Shown in pieces: positions 1-5,577 of a stretch of 5,760 bases of DNA. A program made the position numbers and the translations under genes. Every line of letters starts with the position of its first letter. Within the stretch, counting starts at the first letter, position 1. The stretch spans positions 1 to 5,760 of the forward strand of contig CALGHC010000137.1 of assembly GCA_937915965.1 (NCBI GenBank), in the 5' to 3' direction. Source of the stretch: an uncultured Myxococcales bacterium. Lineage in GTDB: Bacteria; Myxococcota_A; UBA9042. The notes under the pieces are model-generated. The model made no database searches. It was not told the DNA's origin and saw only the letters and a list, made by a program, of their open reading frames with translations.

Positions 1-1081
1 CGGCGCGATCGACCGCCGGCGGACTGCTGAGTGCGACGCCGGGCGCCATGATGTCGACGGCCGCGCCGTAGTTGCTGAAGCACGCGAAGCTGTCGTCGAC
101 GGCCTCTGTGCAGCTTGAGAACGCGTAGTTGCCGCTGCCCAGGCCGCCGGGCTCGCCGTCGAAGTCGGCGAGGGCCGAGACCGTGAGCACCTCTTCGTAG
201 GCGGCGGGCGTCGACTCGTTGGCGTTGGTCGACTCGTTGCCGGCGGCGACGACGAAGGTGATGCCGGCGGCGACCGCGGCGCAGATGGCGACGTGCTCGG
301 CGTCGCCGTTGGTGTTGCCACAGTTGCCGTCGCTGCTGCCCGCGCCGCCGAGCGACATGTTGGCGACCTTGATCACGTCGGCGCGCGCGGTCACCCAGTC
401 GATGCCGGCGACGACGCCGCTCGTGGAACCGCTGCCGTTGCGCCCCAGGACGCGAACCGCCCACAGCCGTGCGCCGGGAGCGACACCCACCACGCCCAGA
501 TCATTGTCGAGCGCGGCGACGGTGCCAGCGACATGGGTGCCGTGGCCATGCTGGTCTTGCCACTGGTGCGACTTGCCTTTGGTGAAGTTGACGCCACCGA
601 CCACGTTGAGGTCGGCGTGGCTTGGGTCGATGCCGGTGTCGATGATGGCGACGTCGACGTTGACTCGCACGTCGACGCCGTCGATCTGGGCCGTCGCGTT
701 GGTCTCGGCGTCGATGCGGTTGATGCCGTCGGGCAGGGTCTGGACGCTAGCCTTGACCACCGAGTCAGCCTGGACGAAGCGCACCGCGGGGTTGCGCCGC
801 AGCGCCGCGGCGGCACGGTCAGACATGCGCGCGGCGAAGCCCTTGAGGGCATGGCGGTAGACGTGCATCGGGCTATGGCCGGCGCGACGCGCGAAGCCGG
901 CCGGGTCGGCCTGGTTGTCCTGCAGCACGACGATGTACTGGCCTTCGATCGTGGTCGCGCTCGCGGCACGGCCGCGGCTCGCCGCAGACGCGGTCGGCGC
1001 GAGGCCGATCAGGCCAATCATGGCGACGCAGGCGGCGAGCGCCAGCGGTGCTGCAGCAAGCAGCGGGTTGCGGTCTTTCAT
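1..1081 (-). CDS. Secreted S8 family serine protease (subtilisin/proteinase K type) with I9 propeptide, C-terminus cut by window edge
   Basis: Reading the minus strand from ATG at 1081 gives 360 uninterrupted residues that run off the left edge. Residues 1-33 form a signal peptide (KDR, then a hydrophobic stretch, probable cleavage after ASA at 31-33). Residues about 46-107 match an inhibitor-I9 propeptide (QYIVVLQ near the start, NPAVRFVQAD near the end). The peptidase domain starts around 112 (LPDGINRID) and shows the catalytic Asp in AIIDTGID (D148), the catalytic His in HGHGTHVAGT (H180), the substrate-binding segment NMSLGG (241-246) and the oxyanion Asn in AAGNES (N282). The loop AVDIMAPG (341-348) normally lies shortly before GTSMA, so the catalytic Ser should fall just outside the window. 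The start is fixed by an in-frame TGA at 1112-1114 upstream and a strong GGAGGA. The expected role is an exported, self-processing endopeptidase. LAAC at 15-18 also resembles a lipobox, so membrane anchoring is an alternative. It lies 333 bp downstream of the 587-aa fibrinogen-like gene on the same strand and probably has its own promoter. The family call is very secure; the substrate is unknown. Confidence 0.95.
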   Translation of the reverse strand, partial: MKDRNPLLAAAPLALAACVAMIGLIGLAPTASAASRGRAASATTIEGQYIVVLQDNQADPAGFARRAGHSPMHVYRHALKGFAARMSDRAAAALRRNPAVRFVQADSVVKASVQTLPDGINRIDAETNATAQIDGVDVRVNVDVAIIDTGIDPSHADLNVVGGVNFTKGKSHQWQDQHGHGTHVAGTVAALDNDLGVVGVAPGARLWAVRVLGRNGSGSTSGVVAGIDWVTARADVIKVANMSLGGAGSSDGNCGNTNGDAEHVAICAAVAAGITFVVAAGNESTNANESTPAAYEEVLTVSALADFDGEPGGLGSGNYAFSSCTEAVDDSFACFSNYGAAVDIMAPGVALSSPPAVDRA

Positions 1082-1084
1082 GGG

Positions 1085-1090
1085 TCCTCC
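1085..1090 (-). promoter_or_regulatory. Ribosome binding site of the S8 protease gene
   Basis: On the minus strand GGAGGA ends three bases before the ATG at 1081. The strong match to the anti-Shine-Dalgarno sequence supports this start over any internal one. Confidence 0.8.
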
Positions 1091-1186
1091 AGAGGACGGC
1101 CTGGGTTTGACTCAGGCTGAATGGGGTCGAGCCAGGCTGAAGCTGGCCTGCAGTGTCGGCAGGCGCAGCGGGCGACGATGCCCGGC

Positions 1187-1249
1187 GCGGAGTTGGTGCT
1201 ACCAACCGCGGAGGTGGTGCTACCAACCGCGGAGTTGGTGCTACCAAGC
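1187..1249. repeat. Three tandem 21-bp direct repeats carrying a TTGGT-N3-ACCAA dyad
   Basis: Units begin at 1187, 1208 and 1229 and abut exactly. Each contains GGTGCTACCAA after GCGGAG. In units 1 and 3 the core TTGGT-GCT-ACCAA is a perfect 5-bp inverted repeat; in unit 2 the first T is G. Other differences are limited to the last bases of unit 3. The 21-bp spacing equals about two turns of B-DNA, so the dyads face the same side of the helix. It lies 106 bp upstream of the protease start, which would suit an operator array, but no protein is known to bind it. A coding origin is less likely because there is no supported gene across it. Confidence 0.85.
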
Positions 1250-1270
1250 GTGGCGGCGACCGGCCAAATA

Positions 1271-1282
1271 GACCAATTGGTC
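1271..1282. promoter_or_regulatory. Palindrome GACCAATTGGTC, possible extra operator
   Basis: A perfect 12-bp palindrome made of the half-sites ACCAA and TTGGT, the same pentamers found in the neighbouring 21-bp repeats but in the opposite order. It sits 21 bp beyond the last repeat unit. The shared half-sites suggest that one DNA-binding protein could recognise both; this is inference from sequence alone. Confidence 0.4.
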
Positions 1283-1414
1283 CGCGCCCACACGGCTTTT
1301 CGACATCCGTCTTTGATAGAACCGGGTTGCGCGCGGTCCCTGCGACGTTGATCGAAGCAGATTGTGGGCTCTCGCCGCGATCAGACGACGTCCAGACGTT
1401 CGGACGACACCCAG

Positions 1415-3178
1415 CTAGCGGACGTACAGCATCGAACGTGTCGAGGTCTGCTCTTTGCCGGCCACGCGCAGGATGCTTCCGCCCGACGAGAAGCCCCAGG
1501 CGTTGAGCGCGCCAGACCCGGGCGGGTGGGCGCCGACATCGAGGATGAAGTTCGTCGACGCCGATGCGTTCCAGCCACCGTGGTGGATCTCGACCGTCAC
1601 CGGCGCCGCTGGGTCGAGCGTCTGGATGGGAGCGCCGTCGAGGCTGCCGCGAACCTTGGTGCCCGCCTTCCAGACGTCGCTCTGGGCCCCGGCGCCGCCG
1701 CTGGTCTCGCCGTCCGTGTCCTTCAGCTCGGCCTCGAACTTGGCGATGTCGAGACCGGAGTAGCGCAGCCAGCCGGCGGGCGCCGCCTGCACGATCAGCA
1801 GCTCGGTGTACGGCCGGCCGACAAAGGCCGTGTTGTAGCTCGCGGTACCGGCCGCGCCGTCCTTGGCGGTGCCGACGTCGGCGAGTCCCGGCGTCGCCGG
1901 ATCGCCGTCGATCTGGTTTTGTTGAGCCGCCACCAGCGTCCAGCCGCCGGCTTCGATGGTCATCTCGCACCAGGCCTCGAACGCGGCCTTGCCGCCTGGA
2001 CCACCGGGATCGAGCCAGAACGTGCCGGTCTGCGCGCCGGGCTGGTCCAGCAGGATCGCCTGGCAATCGGCGGCCGGGTTGGCCTGGCTGCCGAGCCCAG
2101 CGACGCACTTGTCGGAGCTGCACGACTGACCCGCAGGGCAGGCGAGCCCCTTTGCACCGCAGTCGTCGCCGCAGTCGTTGGCGATGGCCACGCCACAGCT
2201 GACCGCCGTCGCGGGCGGACAGAGGCCGCTGCAGCTCGCCAACCGCCGCCAGGCCTTGCCGTCGCAGTACCACGGATGCGCGTCGCCTTGGCCGACCGCA
2301 ACCCGGCCGAGATCGTCGGCCCCACAACCGGTCTTCTTCACGTCCACCGCTGCCAGGCGCGCGCCCTCGAGCAGCGCACCCTGCAGATCGACGCCGGCCT
2401 TGGCCACCAGCTTGCCTGTCATCGTGTCGCCGGTCTTGGCGACCACGCCGCTGAGCACGTCTGGAGCGAGCATCGCCAACTGGACGCAGCCCGTGCACTC
2501 CAGCTTCTTGGCAGACGCGGCAAACAGCGCCTCTTCGGCTGCCATCGCGTTGTCCGCCTGGGTCGCGGTCGCGGCGTGGCCGGCCTTGTCGGCGAGCTTG
2601 GCCGTATCCGCGGTGGCCGCGTGGGTCGCTTCGTTGGCGACCAGCGCCAGGTCTGCGGCGCCGCCCTTTTCCTTGGACCCCGCGTAGGTGAAGTCGACAT
2701 GCGCCGCGCCGATCGCCGCCACAGCGATCGCCGACGAGCCCACGCAACCTGAGCAGCTCAGTCCGCCGGCCTCGTTGGCATACAGGGCGTGCCACGCCGG
2801 CCGCAGCGGCGCGCGTGGCAGCTCGGGGTCCTGGCCGACGGCGACGCCGATCCACAGGGCCTTGCCGCCTGCGATCGTCGCGTCCGCCAGCGCCTTGCCG
2901 CCGTCGACGCCCAGAACGACGTTCAGTGAGCCAGCGTGGACCGGCACCTGCTTGATCACGACGTTCCAGACGGGATCCTTGGCATCGGCGCTGTCGTAGA
3001 GGGCGGCGAAGATCAGGTAGTTGCCGTCGGCCACCGCCCCGCCTGCGGCCGTGCGCAGAGCCGCTTGGATCGGCAGCTCGGCGGCGGCGGCGACCTGGCC
3101 GGGCAGGGTGGCAATGCCGGCCACGACAACGGCGACGGCGGCGGCCGCGAGGGTTCGGATTGTCGTGATCTGGGCCAT
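1415..3178 (-). CDS. Secreted modular protein with C-terminal fibrinogen-like (GGGWT) domain, 587 aa
   Basis: Minus-strand ATG at 3178 (GGAGG five bases upstream) to TAG at 1415. Residues 1-33 are a signal peptide. Residues about 35-135 form a beta-rich domain common at the N-terminus of bacterial fibre-like proteins (VADGNYLIFAALYD, then GDPELPR and a P-x-AxYA-like end). Next come CSGC (142-145), FTYAGS..KGG, an Ala-rich segment (about 180-225), CTGC (228-231) and a phage-tail-fibre-like KTGDTMTGKL (248-257). C285 and C305 (WYCDGKAW) precede an eight-Cys module (C316-C358). The C-terminal domain (about 370-587) opens like a fibrinogen-related domain: DCQAILL, FWLDP, FEAWCEMT and GGWTLV (C372, C404). 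Such domains often bind sugars or acetyl groups in animal lectins; binding here is unproven. The likely place is the cell surface or medium, as a trimeric fibre or adhesin (inference). It is divergent to, and paralogous with, the 605-aa gene. No membrane anchor is visible beyond the signal peptide, and the protein ends MLYVR. Confidence 0.88.
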   Translation of the reverse strand: MAQITTIRTLAAAAVAVVVAGIATLPGQVAAAAELPIQAALRTAAGGAVADGNYLIFAALYDSADAKDPVWNVVIKQVPVHAGSLNVVLGVDGGKALADATIAGGKALWIGVAVGQDPELPRAPLRPAWHALYANEAGGLSCSGCVGSSAIAVAAIGAAHVDFTYAGSKEKGGAADLALVANEATHAATADTAKLADKAGHAATATQADNAMAAEEALFAASAKKLECTGCVQLAMLAPDVLSGVVAKTGDTMTGKLVAKAGVDLQGALLEGARLAAVDVKKTGCGADDLGRVAVGQGDAHPWYCDGKAWRRLASCSGLCPPATAVSCGVAIANDCGDDCGAKGLACPAGQSCSSDKCVAGLGSQANPAADCQAILLDQPGAQTGTFWLDPGGPGGKAAFEAWCEMTIEAGGWTLVAAQQNQIDGDPATPGLADVGTAKDGAAGTASYNTAFVGRPYTELLIVQAAPAGWLRYSGLDIAKFEAELKDTDGETSGGAGAQSDVWKAGTKVRGSLDGAPIQTLDPAAPVTVEIHHGGWNASASTNFILDVGAHPPGSGALNAWGFSSGGSILRVAGKEQTSTRSMLYVR

Positions 3179-3183
3179 CGGGG

Positions 3184-3188
3184 CCTCC
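3184..3188 (-). promoter_or_regulatory. Ribosome binding site of the 587-aa fibrinogen-like gene
   Basis: GGAGG on the minus strand, five bases before the ATG at 3178. It fixes the start immediately ahead of a good signal peptide. Confidence 0.75.
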
Positions 3189-3260
3189 GGTGGGTTGCGG
3201 CGGTCGGGCCGTGTCCTGGCGCGGCAAAGTCTACACTACCCGCGCCGGAGAGGATTGATC

Positions 3261-3281
3261 AGCCAGCAAAAAAAACTGGCT
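3261..3281. repeat. Inverted repeat AGCCAG / CTGGCT with an A-rich loop
   Basis: Perfect 6-bp arms at 3261-3266 and 3276-3281 flank a 9-base spacer of C followed by eight A. It lies near the middle of the divergent gap. It could be an operator dyad or a DNA-bending A-tract. It is not placed like a terminator, since both genes point away from it. Confidence 0.5.
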
Positions 3282-3392
3282 AGCCCGTTTTCTTTATACC
3301 CCTTGTTGGTTTGCTCGCTCGCTCCCGTCCGGGCGCCGCCCATCTCAGGTGCGCCGCCCGCCCGACTCTGTCATGATGCCCACGCATCCACC

Positions 3393-3398
3393 GGAGGA
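3393..3398 (+). promoter_or_regulatory. Ribosome binding site of the 605-aa fibrinogen-like gene
   Basis: GGAGGA six bases before ATG at 3405. It decides the start: the frame is open further upstream to 3021, but that extension overlaps the divergent gene and lacks a signal peptide, while the start at 3405 gives one at once. Confidence 0.8.
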
Positions 3399-3404
3399 AC
3401 CGCC

Positions 3405-5222
3405 ATGACCACAATTCGTCCCGTCGTTCGTCCTGTTTCGGCGCTGATAGCCGCCGCCTGCCTCCTGGTAGCCGCGCCAGCCGCAGCTCTGCCCATCGTG
3501 CTGTCGCTTCAGGGCCACATCCGCACATCCGCTGGCGCGCCTGTCGCCGACGGCAAGTACGGTCTCGCGGTGCGCATCCATGATGCGGCCGAGGGCAGCC
3601 AGAAGCTCTTTGAGGAGAAGTTCCTTGGCGTCGTCGTGCAGTCCGGCATCTTCGCGCTGCTGGTCGGTGGCGACGAGGTCAAGCTGGATGCGTCGCTCTT
3701 CCAGACCGGCGCCGCTCGCTGGGTCGGCGTCGCCGTCGATGGCGACCCGGAGCTTCCGCGAGTCCGCCTGAGCACGGTGCCGTTCGCGGCGTATGCGCTG
3801 GTCACCGCCCAGGCCCACGGGCTGGCGTGTTCGGGCTGCATCGACACCGCCGCCCTCGCCGACGGCGCCGTCACTGGCGCCAAGCTCGCCGTCAACGCGG
3901 TCGAGAACCAGCACGTCGCGTTCACCTACGCCGGCTCAGACAGCAAGGGTGGATCGGCCACGAGCGCGGTCGTGGCCGACACGGCCAAGCTCGCCGACTT
4001 TGCCGCTGCCGCGGGCCAGGCGACCTCGGCGGACGAGGCCGTCAGCGCGCAGGTGGCGGGCAAGCTGCAGTGCTCCGGCTGCATCCTGCCGGGCCATCTC
4101 AGCGATGCCGTCGCCAGCGCCTACCTGTCGACCAAGGGGGGCGATGTCACCGGCACCCTCGGTGTGAAGGGCACGCTCGCGCTGGGCGACTCAGCCATCG
4201 AGGGTGGTCACTTCGCCGCCGTCGACGTCGGCAAGGCGCCTTGCGATGCAAAGGCCGCCGGTCAGGTCGTGCTCGACGCCGCCAGCAGCCGCCTGCACTT
4301 CTGCGATGGCAAGAGCTGGTTGCGGCTGGTCGTCTGCTCCGAGGTCTGTGTGCCGGCCGAGCAGGTCGCCTGCGGCGAGCCGCTGACCAACGGGTGCGGC
4401 GAGTCGGCGTGCAGTGGCAAGGGCAGCAAGTGCGCCGCAGGCGAGAACTGCACCGCCAAAGGCTGCGCCACGCCGGGCGGCAGCCAGGACCTCCCCGTCG
4501 CGTCGTGCAAGGCGCTGGTCGAGGCCGCCCCGCTGACGGTGAGCGGCGTGTACTGGCTCGACCCGACGGGCGGCGACACTGCCGACGCGTTCCAGACCTG
4601 GTGCGAGATGGAGCTCGCCGGCGGCGGCTGGACACTTCTGACCATCTACGGAAAGCAGGACAGGCCCACCAAGTGGACCGGGAACCCCTACCCGCGCCCC
4701 GGCGGCAGCTTCTACGGCACCGCCGGCCCGGAGCTCGGCGACATCTTCGACAAAGCCAAGAACGACGGCGCCCTGGCGCATTTCTCGGTGGTCGGCCGCG
4801 ATCTCATCGCTGGCGGTCAGCTCGAGGTGATGGCCTACCTCGGCGGCGACGCCGACGACTGGATCACCGTCAACCTCCCGCAGGGCGGCTGCAACCCCTT
4901 CGACCCGGCCCAACATTGCAAGGAGAACGTCAAGACCGACCTCAAGGTGCTGCGTTCGGACGGCACCGTGCTGACCAGCGGCGCCCAGATCTGCGGGGGT
5001 TTCGGTGACAGCTGCGGCTACAACGAGTTCGGCTTCCATCTGCTCGACGGCGCTGACAACCAGAGTTGCCAGTGCCACCAGACCGGCTCGAGCCTGGGCG
5101 CCCAGAAGATTGGGCGGATCTTCACGACTTTTGAACGCTCGGACGGCGGCCATTGGTCCGGAGGGGTGCATTCGGCGTGGACGGGCGGCTACGACCTGCC
5201 CGGCGCGTTGCTGGTGCGCTGA
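3405..5222 (+). CDS. Secreted modular protein with C-terminal fibrinogen-like (GGGWT) domain, 605 aa
   Basis: ATG at 3405 to TGA at 5222. Residues 1-28 are a signal peptide (cleavage expected after APAAA, before LP). Residues about 30-135 repeat the N-terminal beta domain of the divergent paralogue (LQGHIRTSAGAPVADGKY, GDPELPR, then RLSTVPFAAYA). Then follow CSGC (142-145), FTYAGS..KGG, an Ala-rich stretch with ADTAKLAD identical to the paralogue, CSGC (223-226), a GGDVTGTLGVKG tail-fibre-like motif (245-256), C280/C300 (HFCDGKSW) and an eight-Cys module (C311-C354). The fibrinogen-like domain starts near 366 (ASCKALV, VYWLDP, FQTWCEME) and has the full GGGWTL (406-411). Beyond that it hardly resembles the paralogue: it has a large insert with extra Cys (C496, C505, C530, C537, C555, C557) and DGADNQSCQC near 548. 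Probably an exported fibre with a different binding tip; ligand unknown. It ends ALLVR. A pilin gene follows 363 bp downstream on the same strand with its own promoter. Confidence 0.88.
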   Translation: MTTIRPVVRPVSALIAAACLLVAAPAAALPIVLSLQGHIRTSAGAPVADGKYGLAVRIHDAAEGSQKLFEEKFLGVVVQSGIFALLVGGDEVKLDASLFQTGAARWVGVAVDGDPELPRVRLSTVPFAAYALVTAQAHGLACSGCIDTAALADGAVTGAKLAVNAVENQHVAFTYAGSDSKGGSATSAVVADTAKLADFAAAAGQATSADEAVSAQVAGKLQCSGCILPGHLSDAVASAYLSTKGGDVTGTLGVKGTLALGDSAIEGGHFAAVDVGKAPCDAKAAGQVVLDAASSRLHFCDGKSWLRLVVCSEVCVPAEQVACGEPLTNGCGESACSGKGSKCAAGENCTAKGCATPGGSQDLPVASCKALVEAAPLTVSGVYWLDPTGGDTADAFQTWCEMELAGGGWTLLTIYGKQDRPTKWTGNPYPRPGGSFYGTAGPELGDIFDKAKNDGALAHFSVVGRDLIAGGQLEVMAYLGGDADDWITVNLPQGGCNPFDPAQHCKENVKTDLKVLRSDGTVLTSGAQICGGFGDSCGYNEFGFHLLDGADNQSCQCHQTGSSLGAQKIGRIFTTFERSDGGHWSGGVHSAWTGGYDLPGALLVR

Positions 5223-5263
5223 CTCGGACTTGTCGGCCGAGGCCGGGCGCCGCATCGTCGCAG

Positions 5264-5301
5264 CGCGTCTCGCCTTCTGCCCGCCGCGTCTCGCCTTCTG
5301 C
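5264..5301. repeat. 17-bp direct repeat with 21-bp period downstream of the 605-aa gene
   Basis: CGCGTCTCGCCTTCTGC occurs identically at 5264-5280 and 5285-5301, separated by four bases. A shortened third copy (GCGTC-TTCTGC, lacking TCGCC-like bases) follows at 5302-5312. The pattern looks like a recent short duplication in non-coding DNA. No function is evident. Confidence 0.75.
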
Positions 5302-5340
5302 GCGTCTTCTGCACGCCTTCCGTCCGGCTGTGGTCTCATG

Positions 5341-5388
5341 GTGACGCTATTTGTCACATGGACGGATTCTGCTGACGCCGTTTGTCAC
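5341..5388. promoter_or_regulatory. Pair of TGACGC-N2-TTTGTCAC sites, candidate enhancer-binding sites for the pilin promoter
   Basis: TGACGCTATTTGTCAC (5342-5357) and TGACGCCGTTTGTCAC (5373-5388) differ at two bases and are 31 bp apart. Each is a dyad (GTGAC...GTCAC in the first, TGAC...GTCA in the second). They lie about 165 to 120 bp before the predicted sigma-54 start site, the usual range for upstream activator sequences of NtrC-type regulators such as PilR. The repeat is directly visible; the role is inferred. Confidence 0.5.
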
Positions 5389-5428
5389 CGGCCGCGATTG
5401 CCGCCGCCGGGATCTGGCGCGAATGTTG

Positions 5429-5441
5429 CATCAAGCGCTTG
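5429..5441 (+). promoter_or_regulatory. Candidate IHF-like bending site
   Basis: CATCAAGCGCTTG matches the IHF consensus WATCAA-N4-TTR at all fixed positions except the first W. A second weaker match, TATCAAAATAGTG (one mismatch), lies at 5454-5466. Both fall in an A/T-rich stretch between the TGACGC sites and the -24/-12 promoter, where IHF usually bends DNA at sigma-54 promoters. CAAGCGCTTG (5432-5441) is also a perfect palindrome, so another regulator is possible. The motif is short, so chance matches occur. Confidence 0.35.
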
Positions 5442-5483
5442 TATTTAAAGCGATATCAAAATAGTGGACCTCGGCCCGGCGGT

Positions 5484-5499
5484 TGGCATCATTCCTGCA
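5484..5499 (+). promoter_or_regulatory. Predicted sigma-54 (-24/-12) promoter of the pilin gene
   Basis: TTGGCATCATTCCTGCA (from 5483) has the invariant GG (5485-5486) and GC (5497-5498) exactly ten bases apart, with TTGGCA on the left and TGCA on the right as in the RpoN consensus. Transcription should start near 5510, leaving a leader of about 76 bases. Sigma-54 control of pilA with PilS/PilR is established in several proteobacteria, including Myxococcus, which fits the prepilin gene downstream. Confidence 0.75.
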
Positions 5500-5546
5500 T
5501 TCCTGTGGAGACGACGGCCGCTGAGGAGTGTCCTTGCTGCCGCGCC

Positions 5547-5577
5547 ACAGACAGACAAGACAGACAAGACAGACAGG
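5547..5577. repeat. 9-bp tandem repeat (ACAGACAAG) in the pilin leader
   Basis: ACAGACAAG at 5551-5559 and 5560-5568, then ACAGACAGG at 5569-5577, preceded by a partial ACAG at 5547-5550. The last unit runs into the AGGAG ribosome binding site. Because it lies between the predicted start of transcription and the ATG, a change in copy number would alter leader length but not the reading frame. Confidence 0.85.

Larger units (their letters stand above)
1082..1414. other. Non-coding region between the 587-aa fibrinogen-like gene and the protease gene
   Basis: This 333-bp stretch separates two minus-strand genes. It holds the triple 21-bp repeat and the ACCAATTGGT palindrome listed separately. 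Near the protease start, CAGGCTGAA occurs twice (1113-1121 and 1133-1141), and the second copy can join a short hairpin with GCCTG at 1146-1150. The inverted pair ACGTC-CA-GACGT lies at 1388-1399, just past the stop of the upstream gene, but it has no U tract and is not a convincing terminator. No clear sigma-70 -35/-10 pair was found. The open frames here look like shadows or repeat translations. The region most likely carries the protease promoter and operators (inference). Confidence 0.6.
3179..3404. promoter_or_regulatory. Divergent promoter region between the two fibrinogen-like genes
   Basis: The 226-bp gap between head-to-head starts must hold both promoters. Its central part (about 3255-3300) is clearly A/T-richer than the flanks: an A8 run, TTTTCTTTATA at 3288-3298 and TTGATC at 3255-3260. 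TTTATA could be a plus-strand -10 box and TTGATC a -35, but the spacing between them is wrong, so no promoter pair is assigned. No GG-N10-GC sigma-54 match was found in this gap in the stretches checked. Shared control of the pair is plausible but not shown. Confidence 0.45.
5223..5482. other. Intergenic region upstream of the pilin promoter
   Basis: After the TGA at 5222, CTCGG (5223-5227) can pair with CCGAG (5237-5241), and CGGC-CGAG-GCCG lies at 5234-5245. Neither is followed by a T run, so no terminator is claimed. The region then holds a 21-bp-period repeat (5264-5301), two TGACGC-type inverted sites (5341-5388) and an A/T-rich stretch from about 5421 to 5466, listed separately. No gene was found in it. 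Confidence 0.6.

Noticed and set aside
1131..1150. Short hairpin and repeated CAGGCTGAA near the protease start
   Set aside because: Arms are only five bases and alternative pairings compete; not distinguishable from chance in GC-rich DNA.
1078..1293. Minus-strand 71-codon frame with GTG start, whose TGA overlaps the protease ATG (ATGA)
   Set aside because: The overlap suggests translational coupling, but the frame is mostly a translation of the 21-bp repeats, has a weaker third-position G/C bias than the real genes, no evident ribosome binding site at the GTG and no recognisable domain. Chance is more likely.
1364..2752. Plus-strand open frame of 462 codons antisense to the 587-aa gene
   Set aside because: Composition (Arg, Ala, Gly, Val rich, no domain) and position opposite a well-supported gene mark it as an antisense shadow.
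873..3227. Long minus-strand open frame of 784 codons
   Set aside because: It covers the 587-aa gene in another frame of the same strand and reads as Arg/Gly/Pro-rich low complexity, typical of a shadow frame in GC-rich DNA.
3278..3310. Sigma-54 promoter in the divergent gap (TGGCTAGCC or TTGGTTTGC segments)
   Set aside because: Neither has GC ten bases after GG, which is required at -24/-12 promoters.
3021..3404. N-terminal extension of the 605-aa protein to an earlier ATG
   Set aside because: The extension would overlap the divergent gene, is low in recognisable features and would bury the signal peptide; the start at 3405 has a strong GGAGGA.
5234..5245. CGGC-CGAG-GCCG hairpin after the 605-aa gene as an intrinsic terminator
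   Set aside because: The stem is short and no T-rich tract follows.
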